From NCBI GenBank assembly GCA_000499405.2, contig HG738137.1:19802603-19866602 (forward strand): 64,000 nucleotides of DNA, in the 5' to 3' direction. This DNA comes from Onchocerca volvulus (Eukaryota; Nematoda; Chromadorea; Rhabditida; Onchocercidae). The position numbers were made by a program, and so were the translations under genes. This document shows positions 25,223 to 37,400 of the stretch, in pieces (position 1 is the stretch's first letter; each line of letters begins with the position of its first letter). Below the pieces are notes generated by a model. That model did no database searches. It saw nothing but the letters and a program-made list of their open reading frames with translations, and was not told where the DNA came from.

Positions 25223-27236
25223 TTTAAACTTCCTTCATTTTCCATATTTTTCTGTTTTAAACTTGAAATTCAGATGCTGCTTTGCAGATCGGCGAAGAAA
25301 TCGGAATTCTCTGCTGCTACCAAGTGATGCACATGTGATAAATATGAATGAAAAACTTTATTTATTCATCAGCTTATGAAGGTTGTACAGAGGATGGATG
25401 AAGTCTCAAGCTTTAGCTAAGCGTTTTGAGCGAAGTTTAAAAGACAATGAAATATTTTACATCATTACAAAAAAACATTGTTAGAATTGAGGTCTTTAAC
25501 TTTTGATTGGAATCACAGAAGCACTTTCTGTAGATCTTTTAATCAGTACGTCTTCTAAGATCAGCATCCTTTTTACTCTTTTCGATTCAGAAAATTTAGT
25601 TTATTTTAATTGTTAAATTGTGAAATTCAACGAAGCTTTGAAACTGTTGAAAGAGCAACTGTGCTTGCTTGTTTTGACGAAAATATGAATGACTTTTATT
25701 TCGTACGCTTTCCTCGTCATAATTCATTAACCAAAAAGCTAATTAGTGATTCGGTCTCGACATTGATAGATTTATTGTTTCCTGATAGATTTATTTCAAT
25801 TTCCCTTTGTATCATACAAATTTCTATTATCCATGGCATATTGCCTTCGTTCTATACCATTTTCTCCTGCGCCATGCAACTTCATTTGTTGTTCAGCCTC
25901 TTATGATCTTTGGTAAATCGGAGATATTTTGTTAGTTGTTCGTTATATTTTTATATTTATGAAATTTTAATCTTTTTAGAAGTTTTATTAATTTTTTTTT
26001 TAATTATTGAGTTCTAAATCCTGCAACTTGCGAATTTTCCATTGATATGAAGATTTATATAATAAAAAGACACAATTTCATTCTATTCATTCATTGATCG
26101 GACTTTATTCTCGAAAATTAAGTCAGAATTAATTAATTTTTACTTATTAAACATAAATTTGGCAGCGATTGACTTGAATATGAGATTCACATCTATTTTT
26201 ATAAATCTTAGATACCTGTTTTTGTTATGGTTACTGCAATATTTCTTCACAAAATATTTATTTTATTGTGCGGAAAAAAACATTTTTAGAGAAAAATAAA
26301 TATTTCAACTAAAGCAACAACTTTTGCAAATTATTTCAATCCAGAACATAAATTTATAGCAGCGCTTTGTTTTGATTTATTTCATCGCTTTTTTGAAAAA
26401 TCAAAAAGACGTAAGAATTCAGACAATTTTACTAAATGAAAGGAAGCACAAATGTCATCACCAATCAAAAAATTATGTTGTCAAGTCACAAAAATCGTAA
26501 AATTTTTTACTTATAAGTGTTTTTATGTAACTATTTTGCTTACACTTTTATATTATTTTGATAAATATAAAGTTTTTATAATTACCGAACTCTAAATTGC
26601 ACTTAATATTGGGATTTAGTGAATGAGACTCATTAGAATTTAATACCTTCTGATTATTTCCGCTAAAATTATTCATTTGTATGAGAATTTGAAACAAAAA
26701 CCTAAAGAGAAAGTAATTTACTTGAAATGAAATCCTGAAAGATTTCAGGTTTTAAAGCTATGTACGCCAATAACTATAGCAAAATATTATTCTATCAAAT
26801 CGAAATTAATTATTATACTTAAAAAATAATAAAAAAAAAAGTATCTCGGGATTTATATTTGAAAATTGCTATTAAGATAGCTTAAGCAGATATTTACTCA
26901 TTTCAACATCCTTTCTTATTCCCGTAAGTCCGACAATTATTGCAATTTGATTTACTTACGTCCATGAACTAAATGAATAGGTATATTTTTATATTCGTAA
27001 AAAATTGAGAGCGAAATTTCGAATTTGCATATATGCAAATGCTTGTTAAGTCAAAGTTAAGTTTCATTTTCTTTTTTGATAAGTAGTCTTTTGAAGCTAA
27101 AGCAAGTAACTGTTTGCTGGTTATTTCATACTGAAATATGCTTAAATATAGAGCTAAGCTCCATTGATCTTTCGTGTCCTATTTTAAGTAAACTATGACG
27201 GTATAAAAGGTTATTCCAGACAGCAGTTATCATAAA
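25223..27236. other. Intergenic, no firm gene
   Basis: AT-rich spacer between two plus-strand genes. A 98-codon frame at 25610-25906 starts LNCEIQRSFETVERATVLAC. It lacks splice context and its second half is a string of hydrophobic residues, so it is not called. Nothing else is recognisable. Confidence 0.5.
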
Positions 27237-27961
27237 ATGGATTATGGATATTCCATACAAATATTTCCGAAATGGCTTGAATCCGTGATCCACAAATTAT
27301 CTGATGTAATTTTCAAGTATCCTGGTCTGGTTGTTACAGTACTGCTGACTGTCTGTATTAGTTATATTATTTTCAAAAAAATTATCGATCAACAACTCTA
27401 CGAATATTACAGTAAATATTTCCCTTCTTCTCGTGAAATTACATAAAACATACATTACGAGTGCGAATCAAGAAGATCCAAATATTCAGATAAGCTTTAA
27501 TGAATGGTTATGAGCTGCAAAGATATTAAATATTTTTCAGAAACCATTTTACGATATGAAGCCACACTGCAGTTGTTAAAAGACGCACTAGAAGAGAATT
27601 ATAAAGACTATCACTGGAATGATCCTAAATTTTGCAAAGCTTATCTTGAGGTGACTGATTGAATTTTTTAAAAGAAATGATATGAAATTATGACGATTGA
27701 ATCTAAACAGTGAAATTTTTGTTTTTCAAAATAATTTCTAAATTTTTGCATCCAAATTCTATCAATAAAACTGTATTTCATATTACTGTTAGCTATCGAT
27801 ATTTAAAAATACACGTAAATAAAGGTGATAGAAGATAATTGTAGTTGTATGCAGCATATCGTGAATTGCGAATGATGGCAAAACGAGATTATCGTGGAGA
27901 GGTCGATCCGAACGATGAGAGATGGATTCGTTTTGATGACATCAAAACCTCGAAAAGATGA
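27237..27961 (+). CDS. Small single-pass membrane protein, unrecognised
   Basis: Three exons in phase: 27237-27411, 27541-27650 and 27845-27961, 133 aa. Residues about 26-50 form one hydrophobic segment (YPGLVVTVLLTVCISYIIF) after a short N-terminus. The rest is charged and probably helical (YEATLQLLKDALEENYKDYH; AYRELRMMAKRDYRGEVDP) and ends DDIKTSKR. All splice sites are good (AGTAAAT donor, TTTTTCAG acceptor, GAGGTGAC donor, AATTGTAG acceptor). Size, one TM and a charged tail suggest an organelle-membrane or complex-accessory subunit, but that is only inference. I do not recognise the family. Confidence 0.6.
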
Positions 27962-27969
27962 AGAGAGAA

Positions 27970-28740
27970 TATAAATGTTGTTCGAAACATAACTGATAAC
28001 TTTTATGCAAATTTCGTTTTCTTTCTGCCAGATAATATAGGCAAAGTCTCAAATAATAATCATTGCAGTTAGTGCAATAAGTGCATAAGGTAATGACATG
28101 ATATTCATAAAACTTGGGTTCAATTGCAACTGAAAACTGACAAATATAGGATAGATGTGCGCAAAAGTCTGCATACACGTGTTCGTGTTTTGTCATTATA
28201 CAAATTATATATTTCATGACTAGCACTGCAAGTTATAGTACTGCAAATTACTGTTCAAAATGCAAAAAATATGACACAAAAAACTGAGAAAAATGAAAGC
28301 AACTTCTATGCATTGAAAAACATATGAAAATGCTATTTCTTATACAGAGTAGACAGAGAATGAACAAATGAAAAATAATTGAAGAAATTGAAATTAAGTG
28401 AGAAAATTGAAACTTTACAAAACTTCAATTACCAATGCTCAAACTTGGCAAATGAATGTGTCTTTTAGAAAGATATATTGCACACTAAAGATTTTTTGAA
28501 TTTTGATGAATTTGGAATTCATGAATGTTGTTGAATTTTAAATAAATTAAATAGTCCATATTAATAAAAGTATCAATTTTTTGATAATGCTTGGCATTTT
28601 CAAAAGTGAAATTGAGGCTAAAAGACTAAACTGCTCTACGTGGAAATGAAGCATAGTAATAACTGTAAAAGAATTGTGTAAAACGAGCGAACGATTTGAA
28701 TCTAACATAATTTTGAAAAATACACTAAAAGATAAAAAAA
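27970..28740. other. Intergenic between convergent genes
   Basis: About 780 bp separate the end of the small membrane protein gene (+) from the stop of the carbonic anhydrase gene (-). No ORF with splice context or family match. It probably contains both 3' UTRs. Confidence 0.5.
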
Positions 28741-28743
28741 AAT

Positions 28744-31700
28744 TTAATATATTTCATAAAGCCAAGTACTCAAAAACACTGTGAAAATTGAAGCCAATTT
28801 TGGAAATACTGAAATCGATGATTTCAACGAAGCAGTGTTATTCGCAGGAGCAGTACTTCTACGAATGATTGTCGGGCGAAATAGTATTTTACGACCATTG
28901 AGCGACTGCGTTGGACGCCAATTGTGACCAACTTTTTTGGATGCAAATTGCACCTGATGAAGTGCTTGCAACTGTAAAATAATAATATCAATGTAAATTA
29001 TCACTAAGTTAAATGGAGCAATTAGGATTTAAAGACGTATCTTAGAACTCCGAATAAACTGTACTTCGAGAACACTTCGAGAACTAAAACTTTTTCATCA
29101 ACCACTTGATTTTTTTGCATTTGTTGAAATTCTCCAATCAATGATGATAACAAATTCTCTAATCAGTGATGATAAAAAAATGTGTAATGACGAAAAATCA
29201 TCTTACTAATTAACTACTAACACTGCTGCTGTGATAGTTTTTGCTACAGTTACGGTCATCAAGCCTCTTCAATCCCCATAAATGGTGATACAGTTTTGTG
29301 AAACTCAAAAACAGTGTAAAGGTATTATTAAAAATTTTATGGATTGGGATAAAAGCACTTATTAAATAAAATTGATCATAAAAATTGCTAAATCATAAAC
29401 TCAACAAGGAAATCGTCTGTTTGCTTAAAAAGTCTATATAGCATTTTGCAAAACATTGAAAATGATGTTTTGATTCGTTCGGAATAAATAGGATCAACTG
29501 TAACGATTTCTCTTTTCACTCTAAGTAATATTATTTTAAAATTAATAGCACCTTTAAAGGCATTTTTATCGCACATTCATTTCGTCACATCACAGCACAT
29601 AAAATATGCGTTAATTTTTTGAATTATTTAGTTCGGATGTTACTAGCTCATAGTAAAAGAGAGAGAAGAAATTAGCAATTTAAACTAAGTGCAGACTTAA
29701 TAAATTCGAATGTTCTAAAAGGATTAAACTAATGCATGTCTGTGAAGTTCGGACTGTTAATTTCCATTAAACAGAAAAAACTATTAGATTGTAAATTATT
29801 CAGAAATTTTCTCCACTTTGATTAACTCGACGTATATATTTCAGAACTTTTTTTCCTGAATTCTAATTACTTCCCTGAATCGAATAAGTATTAGATATCA
29901 TCCAAATTTCTTTAAATAACTATTCCTTGTAAATAGCTGAAATCACAATTCATTCAAAAATTGACACTAATTTTCGATATTCAATAATGCGATGATTTAT
30001 AATGTAATAATTGTTGAGTAGTAATCTATGAATGTCACAAAAACTTTTTCTAAATAGATTCTGGTCAAGTAATAATAAAATCTGTGAATAAATAAGAAAA
30101 TAAAAAAAAACTCGCTTTTAAAGCTTGCGGCATATTTTAATTTAATCAGTTAGAAAACGTGCTCACGTGTTACGTGCTTTTTTTTTTCATTCTAGCAGAA
30201 GTAGAACGATGCAATTGATCCACCTTCTAACCCAATGGAAGAACTGCTTAATGTGAGAAATAGAATCGGACAAAAGAGATATTTCAACTGATTTTCAATC
30301 GTAAAATTCGTTCTCTGTACCTTTTTCAACTCCCTTCAGGTACAACATATGTCATGTATTAGTAGCTGATCACTCTTTCATTTTAAAATTATTGCATTAA
30401 AATTTAATGGAATTCTCACTTGTGACGGAGTGGCTGTGATAGGATCGGCCATTACTGTCCAAATTACAACTTCATCACAACCAGGCGTTGTCAGTGATCC
30501 TTCATACCTATAGAAATTTTCTCTATGTGCTGGAAGCAATGAGTTGGCAGTAAAACCAAGTACCATATTCTCAGTTTCTGAAATGGAAACGGTTTAAAAA
30601 TCAGGTCATATTCTTTCCAGTGATTTCGATAGTGTCATTTCAAATGAAAGGAAGAAAGAAACTTCAAATCGACAAACAAAAAAACAAAAACTCAAGGCCA
30701 CAAAAAAAAGGGTCGATAAAAACACAAACTAAAAAACAATGTCAAATTAACGAAAAATAAAAACAATGTTCTTTTTATTTTATTTTTTAGTTTTTGATTT
30801 CCAACGTTTTTTACAATTTTGCATAATAATTTATTATTATATTATTATTATTAAATAATTTTCCTACTTCTATTTCCTTCTTATTTATTTTTTATTTTTT
30901 ATAAACTGAGAAGAGAATTAGTAATTGATTTTGTAACAATTAAAAATCAATGAACATATATGCATATACAGAAATATTTAGTACAATAAAAAGTTTAGAA
31001 TTAGATGAGCAGAAAAATTCAGAATCAGATCAGAATTTTTTTGCATTTGAATGAGCAAAGACCAGTAAAAATTAATTTGTGGAAAACCAGTTATGTGAGA
31101 ACAAACCTGGCATTTTGAGACTTAGAATATAAGGTTTAAGTTTTTGCAATGATTGTGCATAATTATCAAATCTTATAAATACACCCACCACCGCAATTGT
31201 ATTCACTTCATCTGGAGATGCATCTTTTTTTAAATGTACCAAGTGCACCTGAAATAAGCATATATATATATATATATATATTAGCATTTGATGCAAACGG
31301 AGTGCAAATCTATTTGAAAAAACTGTCTTCTAAATTAATTTTCTAAATGTACTTCTGCAGAAATGCTTTTTATAATTTATCAATTTTAACTTATTTCAAT
31401 ATTAATTCAACCCAGTAAAATTGTAATTACTCAAATCTGTTCAGAGTTAAAGTCCTTACATATTAAAAAGTAAATTAATAGAATAATGTAATTAATAGGA
31501 GGGATATTTTAAATTACAGAATCATTAGGCCAATATTTGAATATGATCGCTGAATTATCATCAGCATAAAGAGATAATGATAAAAAGAGAAAAATCGTTT
31601 GATATAATAGAATTCTTGCCGTCTACAACAATCACAGGTGCATTATTATTATTTACCTCGCCAGGATAATGCAATGAAGCAATAGTATGTTCACTACCAG

Positions 31701-32989
31701 TATCATTTCGCTGCGACCAATGAAAATGAAACTGTACGAGATGGTAGGTACCATTGAGACCTCCACCAGAAATATACGGTCGCTTATGACCCCATCTTTC
31801 AAAACCGCTACCAATTACTGTAATAAATTTAAGAGACACTGAACAAATGCAAACGGTATTATTTTCAATATATAGGCTAGAATGCTCAGTAAAACTGGAA
31901 ATCTAATCAAAGCCAATGATGCACCACCGAGTACTATCTTACAAATGAAGAATACAGTAACCAGACGATTTGATTCTCTTTTCAAGAATTTAAAGGGATA
32001 AAGCGAAGCTGCTTCCTCACTTTTACCGTAGATTTTCTGACTCAAATTTCCTAAGTTCCTATTCGCGTCCATTGTTAATTGTCTGTGTTTAATTTAAGCC
32101 ATAAAGTGCAGAATCATATTAAGTGAATTATGGCGTATTTTTCGAAGCACTTCTCTTGCCCACATTTGCGCATTCATAATCAGTGCGACATTTGCAAGAC
32201 AGACGTTATCCAAAAATTTCACATTATGCATGGTCACGACGTTTCTCAGTTTTTTCAAGTGTACTTTTACTTTTAAAAATCATTTGGAATTGCTAAATAT
32301 AGTGAATAAAACTGAACATTTTGAATAATTTCAAAAATTTGAAAAAAATATTCAAGAAAAATTTGCAAGAATTGGATGAGAGCTCACCAGTATGTCCATT
32401 ATTTGCCAAGGTAATATCACCGATATGCTCATAATTCGCAAATGTTAAAGGTTCTAAAGGTGCAATTTCTATTTCAAATGCTTTAATATCTACAGGGGAT
32501 TGACGCTTTCCAGTTTGACACACACCTGGCCATGTATGAGGCCCATTCTTTCTATCGTAACCAAATTCATATGCAGCTGAAAAAATTGTGGAAGTTTGAA
32601 TTAATTTTGCTTTCAAATCGAAGAATTTAAGAATTAGACAAATTAAAAAGTAAATGTCTTTTTGATGTAGAAGTGGTAATCTCATAGTTTTGGTAATTAT
32701 TTCGTATTATATTGAATAGTGCAGCTAAAATCATACTTAGCATCACAAAAAAATCTTAATAAAAAATGAAGAAAACCTATTTAAAAATGCTAAAATCGTA
32801 TTAAACATTAATCAAAACTCTCTGTGATTTTCCAGAATAAACTATTTGGCAACCCACAAACTTCTGAAATAAATTTCAGGTATATGTTCTTGCAAAAAAG
32901 TATACTAATCTAACTTTTTTGAAAATGCAGCATGACATACCAACATGCAGTACTGCCAGAATTATTGAAAACGGAGCACCTTGATACAT
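28744..32989 (-). CDS. Secreted, probably GPI-anchored alpha-carbonic anhydrase
   Basis: Catalyses CO2 + H2O to bicarbonate + H+. Six exons in phase: 32989-32941, 32576-32388, 31817-31657, 31248-31107, 30577-30420 and 28971-28744, 308 aa. Residues 1-17 are a signal peptide ([17 protein letters not shown]). Zinc ligands are His110, His112 (QFHFHW) and His135 (EVHLVH), with the same spacing as His94/96/119 of human CA II. Glu122 (GSEH), the proton-shuttle His78 (NNGH) and Thr210 (SLTTPGC) are present, so it should be active. Cys35 and Cys214 are placed for the disulfide of extracellular isoforms. The C-terminus adds a spacer and a hydrophobic tail ([20 protein letters not shown]), which suggests a GPI signal or membrane anchor. 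Intron 1 of the coding region is short, and the last one is about 1.4 kb. Confidence 0.92.
31260..31281. repeat. (AT)n microsatellite
   Basis: AT run in an intron of the carbonic anhydrase gene, next to the acceptor of exon 4. Confidence 0.9.
31815..32072 (-). other. Hydrophobic ORF nested in the carbonic anhydrase intron
   Basis: On the same strand as the carbonic anhydrase, an 85-codon frame starts at 32072 ([20 protein letters not shown]) and continues through [19 protein letters not shown] into two hydrophobic stretches ([20 protein letters not shown], then [12 protein letters not shown]). It stops at the acceptor of the next carbonic anhydrase exon. A GTAAGA after FFI could serve as a donor; it leaves phase 1, the phase needed by the exon starting at 31817. 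So it could be an alternative first exon, an exon of a nested gene, or a chance frame. I do not recognise the sequence. Confidence 0.3.
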
Positions 32990-33105
32990 TGTTCTAAAAA
33001 TAATTTCAAAACAAACGAATTCCTCTGAAAATGAGAAAGAAAAAAATCATTTGAGAAAGTAAACTTCATCAAATTTTAAACCATTTCGGGAAAAATTGAT
33101 CGATG

Positions 33106-33178
33106 AAAGAATGCGAAGAGTCTAATCAGGTAATGTATGTTCTGTATTCATTACCTGACAAGATTCTTCGCATTCTTT
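33106..33178. ncRNA. Hairpin, candidate microRNA precursor
   Basis: Two 30-nt arms (33106-33135 and 33149-33178) are inverted repeats separated by a 13-nt loop. 27 of 30 positions pair as Watson-Crick, one is G-U, and two adjacent positions mismatch mid-stem. Arm starts are AAAGAATGCGAAGAG and CATTACCTGACAAG. Length, loop size and an internal bulge fit an animal pre-miRNA. It lies 117 bp upstream of the carbonic anhydrase start codon. I do not recognise a known mature miRNA, and the transcribed strand cannot be told. It could instead be the core of a small inverted-repeat element. Confidence 0.5.
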
Positions 33179-34077
33179 GACATTCGCGAGATTTACAGAA
33201 TAAAATGAGACAGTTACTTCTCTGATGCTATCAATAATTAGGTTATTAATATCATATATAATGATAATTTTCTATGTGATCTACATGGTATTCTATATGA
33301 TAATTTTTGAAGGTCGCTACGAATGAAATAAAACGAAAGTATCAATAAATTACAACAAATGCATTTTTGGTCTTTTCGCTTTTTTTTTTTTTTTTTTTTC
33401 ATAAAAGCTGATAAAAGAATCGCTTATGTCAACATATAAATGGAACATAAAATTTATATTAGCACTGATATCCAATTTCCCTCATTTTCTTTCAAAGATT
33501 TTGTAGTGAGAGAAGAAATGGGATGGAGGATGATTAGCTAAGTATTAGAAATAAGACCAACTCTCTAATCAATATGTTGGAAGCATTTGCACTTCCTGAA
33601 AAAATCAACTGACAAAACAGAAGCATATCTATCCATCCGCTCGTTCAATCTGCCAAATTTTGCTCATCAAAATGCAATAGTGTTTTCTCAGCTCAATATC
33701 TTACTGTATATTTTGCATTAAAATCCATCTTTTTTAAAAAATTGATCTGAAGAAGTGCAGTTTCAAACAAAATTATTTTTCTATTCCGTGTAACCATCTT
33801 TGGTCATTGCAATATTTTTTTTCTCATTTTCCTTTCCATTTATGTGCTTTGCAAATAAAATTCCGATTTGTGTTCATTAAAGTCCATCTACTAACATTAG
33901 TGTTTTCTTAAATTAGCCATATTATTTAAATTCTTTCTTCTTTTTAAGCTGCATTATTTGGGATTTTTGTCAATTTACCATACTTTGATAGATTATTATT
34001 ACAGACCGATAAATGATGTTTTATTTTGCACAATGAAAAATATCCGAAAAATGAATACATAAATAAATAATTCAGGA

Positions 34078-34127
34078 AATAAATAAATAAATAAATAAAT
34101 AAATATATATATATATATATATATATA
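34078..34127. repeat. (AAAT)n-(AT)n compound microsatellite
   Basis: Tetranucleotide AAAT units run directly into an AT run. Confidence 0.9.
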
Positions 34128-34383
34128 GTTTTGTAGGGCCATATACATTATTTTGAGATTTTATCCAGCTGTTTTCTTAAAATTATAATCTATGACACGA
34201 AAACATGCATTTGATTTCCATTAGTTTCCTGCACCGAATATTCCAATAGATATTCGAAACTGCAGAATTAATCTAAACATTTTTTAAGGGATAAACTTAG
34301 TTTTCAGATTTTTAGACTTATAACAATTATGACACCGCTTTTTATAAGAAATATGATTTTTATGAAAGGAAATATCAATTTTT

Positions 34384-34443
34384 TCGACATTTTTTCCTAT
34401 AGAAATCGACATTTCTGTCGACTGTAATATCGAAAAATGTCGA
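34384..34443. repeat. Nested inverted repeats
   Basis: Outer arms TCGACATTTTT (34384-34394) and AAAAATGTCGA (34433-34443) are perfect 11-bp complements. Inside lies a second hairpin, TCGACA-TTTC-TGTCGA (34406-34421). The word TCGACATTT is reused, so the block can fold in more than one way. Function unknown. Confidence 0.6.
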
Positions 34444-37400
34444 CTTTAATGCTGATTTTTATGAGAAAAGGAAAGTAATTTTAATTTCAAAACGATCTTC
34501 ACTTCCTTATATATAATATCAATCAGTATAAGAGCAAGCATAGATAATTTGAAAAACGGCTTGGTATATTTGTTTACAAAACAAATTTTATGGAAGTGAC
34601 CTGCCGAAATTTAATCAGCAAAATATTTACTAACAGTGAAAGAAGCAGCTAATTGAAAGCGAAGAATTTTTAAATATCTCTCACTTAATTAACTTATAAT
34701 CTCTGTAATACATCTTTTGAAAAAGCTTTGAGACAAGACCTTAAGACTGGAGATCTCATTCTACATTAAATGTTACCTACAATACCTTCAAGAATGATTC
34801 AGTTGAAAATGAACTATTTAATTTATTAAGAAAATATTCTATCCAGAAAGAAATCTCAGTAAGATTTCCAATTATGACCAATGTTTTGATTCAGTACACT
34901 AAGGAAAATTAGCGATTTTTAGATTTTTTTGGCTTATTAAAACGGAACAAACAGGCTTTGCAAATATATTCAAATGAAGATTAAGAAGGATTCTAGGAAA
35001 AGGCAGATCAAAATATTTAAAATCAAAAATTGTTTTTTACTGCATTTGAAAGAGAATAAAGCTTAGAGCTGAAGAGGAAATTCATTCACCACTTTACGGA
35101 GTGGGGAATAAATTTTTCTCAAAGTTTAAATTTATATATGCTAGTAACTCATTTCTCTTGTCTGCTTTTCTCGTCTTAATGACATCTATTGCAACAAACT
35201 GACGATTCAACTCAATTGCTAACCTAACAAGAAAATCATTTATTTCTTCTGAAAATCTTATTTCCTCTCTTACTATTATTTAGTCGAATATGTATTGGAA
35301 CAATGAAAGCTCTGCTAATGTACATTCAGAACTTCACTGATTTGAAAAAAGCTGTGCATGGATCGGTGAAAATGATGGTAATAATTGTTCCATTTCGACC
35401 TTTGTTTTCGATTCCTTCTACTCATTATTCTAATCAAATACTTGAAAGAACCAAAAATTAAGGTAAGATAATAAGGAATAAACTAAATGCTTGAAAACCG
35501 AAAATTACGGTAAGTCAGAAAGGAATAGCAGCAAAAATAATCAAAATGAAAACTTAAGCATATTCGTCAAACTCATCAAATATACATCTTTTAAACTTAA
35601 TAAACTTAAAAGCATCTGACCGAGAATATTAGGAATCAAATAAAAAGAAAAGATTATAATTATTGAACTGTGCAGTGCATCTCTTATTCTGATGCTGTGA
35701 AAATACTTCTTAAATACTAATGATAATTGTACTATTTAAGAAGAGAAATTTGGGAGAATGGGTGTTTAGTGTTTGCGACATATTGATACCAATATTTAAA
35801 CAAAACAGGGTATTTTTTTTTAAATTGATTGAATTGCGAATCAGAAACTACCGACTAGCCGCTCTTACATTTACAACATTTCTGTGAGCTTTGGAAATAA
35901 GTACAGTGCTATTTGTTCAGAAATATTCGTCTAAAATCTGATTGGAATATTTTTAGCAAGCATCAGTGAATAACGAAATTATACAATATCCATATTTTAT
36001 AAAATTTGCGAATGAAAGAACATTCAATAAAATTGGTTTTGTCTAAATGTCTTTTGTGTGTTTTCTTTTTTTGTTTTTGTTTTTTGTTTTTAATATAAAT
36101 GAGAAATGTCATGCAGAGGTAAACATAAAAAAATTTAACAAATGGAAAGTGCAAAAAAGAATGAAGGGCGTCACATTTTTACAAAATTCCTTTCCACAAA
36201 TGCTCTGCAAATGTTAATATGATAATGAATTCAAACTGTAATACATACAATGATTATTCCGTTAAATTTTCACTAATCTGATCATGATATCAAGTTTTGC
36301 TGCCTCTGTCATCAATTCTCCCTCCATTTCTCTAGAGAGCAAAGAAACATAAAAGTTAAGCTCAGGCAATTGAAATTCCCAAAACTATAATATGCCATTG
36401 TTATTGTCTCGTATTTAATCTCATAAATTTCTATATCATTTTCCATCTATGTTTACAAACATTTTGTCTGATTTGAATCATTCATATTAATATGGAATTT
36501 TAAGGCTAAGAAAGCATAAACTTAGAAGTGTCTTAGAAATATGAGCATCGAATTGTTACATTTCAAACATCAAACAGAATCCTTGGCATCAGCCAGTCTA
36601 CTATTGATTTTGAGAAAGTTTCATAAAGACTTGAAAATGACGATTAGTGTAAAAACAAAAATTAAATCAAAAGATAAGAGAGAAAGAAAGAAAAGTTCAT
36701 CCCTGTGAATTGTTTTTATTCGCACGAACAGCTGTGGAATGTGATAGAAGTAAGCTTCGAAATTTTTTGTATTAGTTAATGTGCGAAGCACAACAGATTG
36801 AAGAATTAGACCGTGGAGCATTGATCCTTTGAGCGATCGATAATATCTGGGTCATCTAATTACCCTATGACCTTTGCCCCTGTTCTCCACATATTTCGCA
36901 TTATCTTTTCGAAATAAGTGTGTGTAATTGTATTGTCTGTTGTATCTATTCATTACACATAGAAATCATCATTCAACTCGACAAGTTCAATTCCAAATCT
37001 TTTTTCTTAACAGCGAAAAATTGGACAAAACTGTTGTAAGAAATATTATAATTATTATAAAATGCCACCACTTATGTTTTTGTTTTCCACATTAAATGCA
37101 TTGGCTTTTAGAAGTTATTTCGTTATTTCTTTTAATTTTTCTTATTTTAATTCCTAGTCATAGAAATGGTCTTTTCAACTGATCATTATCTTGCAGGATA
37201 CTGAACAGATCTTCTGAAAGAACCGATTTTAATTAAGAAGAATTGAAATTTTAATAAGTTTAATGAGCTTGGTAATTAATTTGAAAAAGAAATCGGAAAA
37301 AAGCAACATTCCAATGTCGCAGTTGATTTTGTAATGAATATAATTTAAAAAACGATAGTTGTTGCTCTCAATGTTCTTGCACATACTCAAAATGCTGCGT

